DNA of 8,344 nt from JAAZXR01 sp040265175 (GTDB lineage: Bacteria; Myxococcota_A; Polyangia; Nannocystales; Nannocystaceae). Positions 6,153-8,344 of the stretch are shown here, one piece after another; position 1 is the stretch's first letter; each line of letters begins with the position of its first letter. The stretch lies in assembly GCA_040265175.1 (NCBI GenBank), contig JBDQGY010000197.1:1-8344 (forward strand), written 5' to 3'. The notes beneath the pieces are model-generated. The model searched no databases. It was not told where the DNA came from and worked only from the letters and a program-made list of their open reading frames with translations. A program made the translations under genes and the position numbers.

Positions 6153-6180
6153 CCGCGGCGGCGCGCGCCACCCACTTCGC

Positions 6181-6399
6181 TTATGCGTCGGAGGACGGCG
6201 GATCCGCCGGGGTCACGTCCACTTCAGCCGATTCGCTGGCTTGTTGATCCTCTGAGATGGACCGCATCTCTTTTTTGAATCCACGCAACATCTTTCCGAC
6301 GCTCGAACCGAGTTGCGGAAGCTTGCTGGGCCCAAAGAGCAGCAGCAGGATCAAAACAACGATGCCAATTTCGACACCACTGGGAATTCCGAGGAGCAT
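6181..6399 (-). CDS. tatA: Sec-independent (Tat) translocase subunit TatA
   Basis: A 72-residue small membrane protein of the twin-arginine translocation system, which assembles at the inner membrane with TatC to pass folded proteins. The layout is canonical: short periplasmic N-terminus with Glu10, one membrane helix at about 9-22, the FGPSKLP hinge at 22-28, an amphipathic helix with GKMLRGFKKEM at about 30-45, and an acidic tail. The size and FGPxKLP hinge fit TatA better than the longer TatB. I use the ATG at 6399 because MLLGIPSGVEIG gives the usual N-terminal length; a GTG at 6429 would add ten residues (starting MWAIRLLSPP) and is less typical. No tatC is in the window. It diverges from the transglycosylase gene and converges on the interrupted helical-repeat gene, with a 28-bp gap. 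Confidence 0.88.
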   Translation of the reverse strand: MLLGIPSGVEIGIVVLILLLLFGPSKLPQLGSSVGKMLRGFKKEMRSISEDQQASESAEVDVTPADPPSSDA

Positions 6400-6505
6400 T
6401 GGCGGTGAAAGTAGTCTGATCGCCCACACTTTGCTAGCTTTTTACTCGAAGCGCTGTCCTTCGCGGTACCTTTGCTGTGAGCACAAAGCGCTCCGCCTTC
6501 CGACC
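6400..6505. promoter_or_regulatory. Divergent intergenic region between tatA and the transglycosylase gene
   Basis: This 106-bp gap should drive both divergent genes. It contains an AT-richer patch at about 6428-6449 (TTTGCTAGCTTTTTACTCG) that stands out from the GC-rich surroundings. I found no convincing paired -35/-10 boxes on either strand; TACCTT at 6467-6472 could be a -10 for the plus-strand gene. Confidence 0.35.
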
Positions 6506-8344
6506 GTGGGAAACACCTATCGACAAATTGCGCCAATCGCGCTGTTCTCTTTGCTCGCGCTGGGAAGCGACGCGAGCGCGGCAGGCCCCGCGAGCCCCCA
6601 CGAAGCGACGTCCCAGGGGGCCGATGGTCCCATGATGACCCCAGATGCTTCGCGACGTGCGCGGGTGCGCTCGAACCGACCGAGCACCGTGCACGCGGCC
6701 TACGCTGCCCCCGAACGTCACGCTTTCCCGGAGGAACAGGCCACGCTTCGCGCCTTCGAAGACGCCGCGTTCCCCGAGGGACACAAGATGTCCAAAACAA
6801 TTCTCGATGAGCCTGCCGACGAGTGGATGCAGCAACTTGCGCTACCCGACATGCCCGTGCGTTGGAACGCGAAGACCGTCGAGTACCTGCGGTTTTTTCG
6901 AGACGACCCTCGAGGCCGCAGCATGATGCGCGCATGGTTCAAGCGCAAGCACCGATATGAGGCCATGATCGCGCCGATCTTGGAAGAGATGGGCGCCCCA
7001 CAAAGCCTGATCTACGTCGCGCTCGCAGAGAGTGGCTTCGACCCCACGGCCCGCTCGCGGGTGGGCGCCGCGGGGATGTGGCAGTTCATGGAGGCCACCG
7101 GGAGGGTGTACGGACTCTCGAGCGGCTACTGGGAGGATGACCGCTACGACTTCGAGCGGGAGACGTGGGCAGCGGCCGCGTATCTCAAAGACCTCAAGGC
7201 GCGCTTTGGATCTTGGGAGCTCGCGCTGGCCGCCTACAACGCGGGGTACGGCCTCGTGATTAAGTCCATTCGCCGCTACAATACCAACAACTTTTGGGCG
7301 CTTTGCGAGATTGAGAGCGGGCTGCCACACGCCACAACAAATTACGTCCCCAAGATCATTGCGGCGGCGATCGTAGGCGCCAACCTCGACGCGTTTGGAC
7401 TCGAGGGAGACAGCGTCCCACGCATGGACCCCGCCCGATTTATGTCAGTTCGACTGGCGCCGGGCACACGTCTGTCTGACGTCGCGAAGGCGCTCGACGT
7501 GGATCGCAGGTTGATGAAGGAGCTCAACGCCCGCTTCATCCGCGGCAGGATCCCGCCGGACGGCGAGCCCCGACTCGCCCGCATCCCTACCTCCGCCGCG
7601 GATCGAGTCGACGGTCTCAGCGCCGCCCTGGATGTACACTCCCAGCCTTTCGCGACGCACAAGGTCAAAGAGGGCGAGTCCCTCGCGACCATCGCCGCGC
7701 GGTACGCCATGACCGAAGCGGCGCTCCGGCGAATGAACGCCGTCCAAGACGGCGCCGAGATCACCCGGGGCTTGCTGCTGGTGGTCCCTCGCCACGACGC
7801 GACCGCGCAGGGAGCGATCGATAAGTCACCGGAAGACAACGCGCTTCCCCTCGTCGCGGTCCCGAGCGTCGCCATTGAAGCTGGGAAGAAGATTGTGCTC
7901 ATACGCGCGACCCAGTCTTCGACGCCGCGCTCCTTGAGCACGGCCACCGGAACCCGCTGGCGAGACATCGTGGCGTGGAATGATCTCGACCCCGAGGCCC
8001 GAGTTCTCCAAGGGATGTGGCTCCAGGTGGTGGTCGACGAGGACTTCACACCGGAGGAGGCGGGAGTGGCGGCGCGCGCCCCAAGCGAGGTGCAGCTCGT
8101 GCTGCGCGGGTCGAGACAACACCTCGAAGGAGAGCTGGCGCAACGGGATCTTGAGCGTCGCACCTACGTCGCGAAGAAGGGAGACTCCCTCAAGCGAGTC
8201 GCGCAAAGGTTTGGGCTCTCCGTGGGATCCATTTGCCGCATCAACGGGATCTCTCGAGGCCACGAACTCAAGCGAGGAGACGCCATTATATTGTACGTGC
8301 CGCCCAAAAAGCGGAGCGGAACGCGTCCGGCAGGACCCCCCAAA
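6506..8344 (+). CDS. MltD-like lytic transglycosylase with LysM repeats (3' end beyond window)
   Basis: The frame from the GTG at 6506 gives 613 residues with no stop before the right edge. The first 25 residues form a signal peptide (MGNTYRQ, hydrophobic core IALFSLLALG, ASA cleavage motif), which decides the start although no Shine-Dalgarno is evident. A spacer of about 100 residues precedes the SLT/goose-lysozyme-like domain at about 150-300: catalytic Glu175 in ALAESGFDPTARS, GAAGMWQFM after it, and AYNAG at 243-247. The NYVPKIIAA stretch follows, as in MltD. The enzyme should cleave peptidoglycan glycan strands to 1,6-anhydro products in the periplasm. Four LysM-like blocks follow: about 312-362 (degenerate), 385-429 (good, HKVKEGESL...LVVPR), about 456-510 (degenerate) and 553-600 (good, TYVAKKGDSL...ILYVPP). 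LysM modules bind GlcNAc-containing glycan. The degenerate blocks are inferred from spacing and strand-helix pattern. Confidence 0.92.
   Translation, partial: MGNTYRQIAPIALFSLLALGSDASAAGPASPHEATSQGADGPMMTPDASRRARVRSNRPSTVHAAYAAPERHAFPEEQATLRAFEDAAFPEGHKMSKTILDEPADEWMQQLALPDMPVRWNAKTVEYLRFFRDDPRGRSMMRAWFKRKHRYEAMIAPILEEMGAPQSLIYVALAESGFDPTARSRVGAAGMWQFMEATGRVYGLSSGYWEDDRYDFERETWAAAAYLKDLKARFGSWELALAAYNAGYGLVIKSIRRYNTNNFWALCEIESGLPHATTNYVPKIIAAAIVGANLDAFGLEGDSVPRMDPARFMSVRLAPGTRLSDVAKALDVDRRLMKELNARFIRGRIPPDGEPRLARIPTSAADRVDGLSAALDVHSQPFATHKVKEGESLATIAARYAMTEAALRRMNAVQDGAEITRGLLLVVPRHDATAQGAIDKSPEDNALPLVAVPSVAIEAGKKIVLIRATQSSTPRSLSTATGTRWRDIVAWNDLDPEARVLQGMWLQVVVDEDFTPEEAGVAARAPSEVQLVLRGSRQHLEGELAQRDLERRTYVAKKGDSLKRVAQRFGLSVGSICRINGISRGHELKRGDAIILYVPPKKRSGTRPAGPPK

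Noticed and set aside
6153..6180. Possible bidirectional terminator between the helical-repeat gene and tatA
   Set aside because: The 28-bp gap is GC-rich and contains a short CCGCGG palindrome, but there is no stable hairpin followed by a T-run on either strand.
6430..6445. GCTAGC followed by a T-run resembling a terminator
   Set aside because: The palindrome is only 6 bp without a loop, and it lies in a divergent promoter region where no terminator is expected.
6351..6935. Minus-strand open frames of 194 and 133 codons upstream of tatA
   Set aside because: They overlap the signal-peptide and N-terminal coding region of the transglycosylase and, in part, tatA in another frame. The composition is Arg-rich with no recognisable motif.
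7342..8163. 273-codon minus-strand frame at the right end
   Set aside because: It is an antisense shadow of the transglycosylase, which has a catalytic Glu, AYNAG and LysM motifs. The shadow is a Ser/Arg-rich sequence without a domain.

Overview
The window is GC-rich, gene-dense chromosomal DNA from a Gram-negative, double-membraned bacterium. A Lol/FtsX-type permease, a lipoprotein, a beta-barrel outer-membrane protein, TatA and a LysM transglycosylase all point to an envelope with inner membrane, periplasm and outer membrane. The GC-rich third codon positions and the unusual protein types (short PilZ protein, proline/alanine-rich zinc-ribbon membrane protein, a 'NPRVTE...LALNP' helical-repeat protein) resemble Myxococcota and related former Deltaproteobacteria. 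That placement is an inference from style, not a marker gene. I see no tRNA, rRNA, CRISPR array, insertion sequence or phage gene.

Layout. (1) 1-2129, minus strand: a 660-codon ABC-transporter permease of the LolC/LolE-FtsX type with an extra multi-helix N-terminal part, followed by what is probably the start of a second membrane protein running off the left edge. (2) 2130-2212: divergent promoter region. (3) 2213-3459, plus strand: a PilZ-domain protein with an intact cyclic-di-GMP signature, followed 5 bp later by a probable lipoprotein. (4) 3460-3615: intergenic region with a perfect 14-bp palindrome and a good sigma70-like promoter. (5) 3616-6152, plus strand: a tightly packed three-gene unit. 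It holds an outer-membrane beta-barrel protein, an MJ0042-type zinc-ribbon protein with a C-terminal membrane helix (start codon directly after the previous stop), and a helical-repeat protein (start overlapping the previous stop) whose frame is broken by a single in-frame TAA at 5613-5615. (6) 6181-6399, minus strand: tatA, converging on the broken gene. (7) 6506-8344, plus strand, diverging from tatA: an MltD-like lytic transglycosylase with several LysM modules, cut by the right edge.

Common theme. Almost every gene concerns the cell envelope: lipoprotein transport, an outer-membrane barrel, a lipoprotein, Tat export and peptidoglycan cleavage. The PilZ protein adds a possible second-messenger input. 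I did not find a convincing new defence or mobile system. The best anomaly is the broken helical-repeat gene: coding signal continues in the same frame for about 180 codons beyond the stop. It is followed by the fused N-terminal membrane domain of the permease and by the unassigned barrel/zinc-ribbon/helical-repeat operon.
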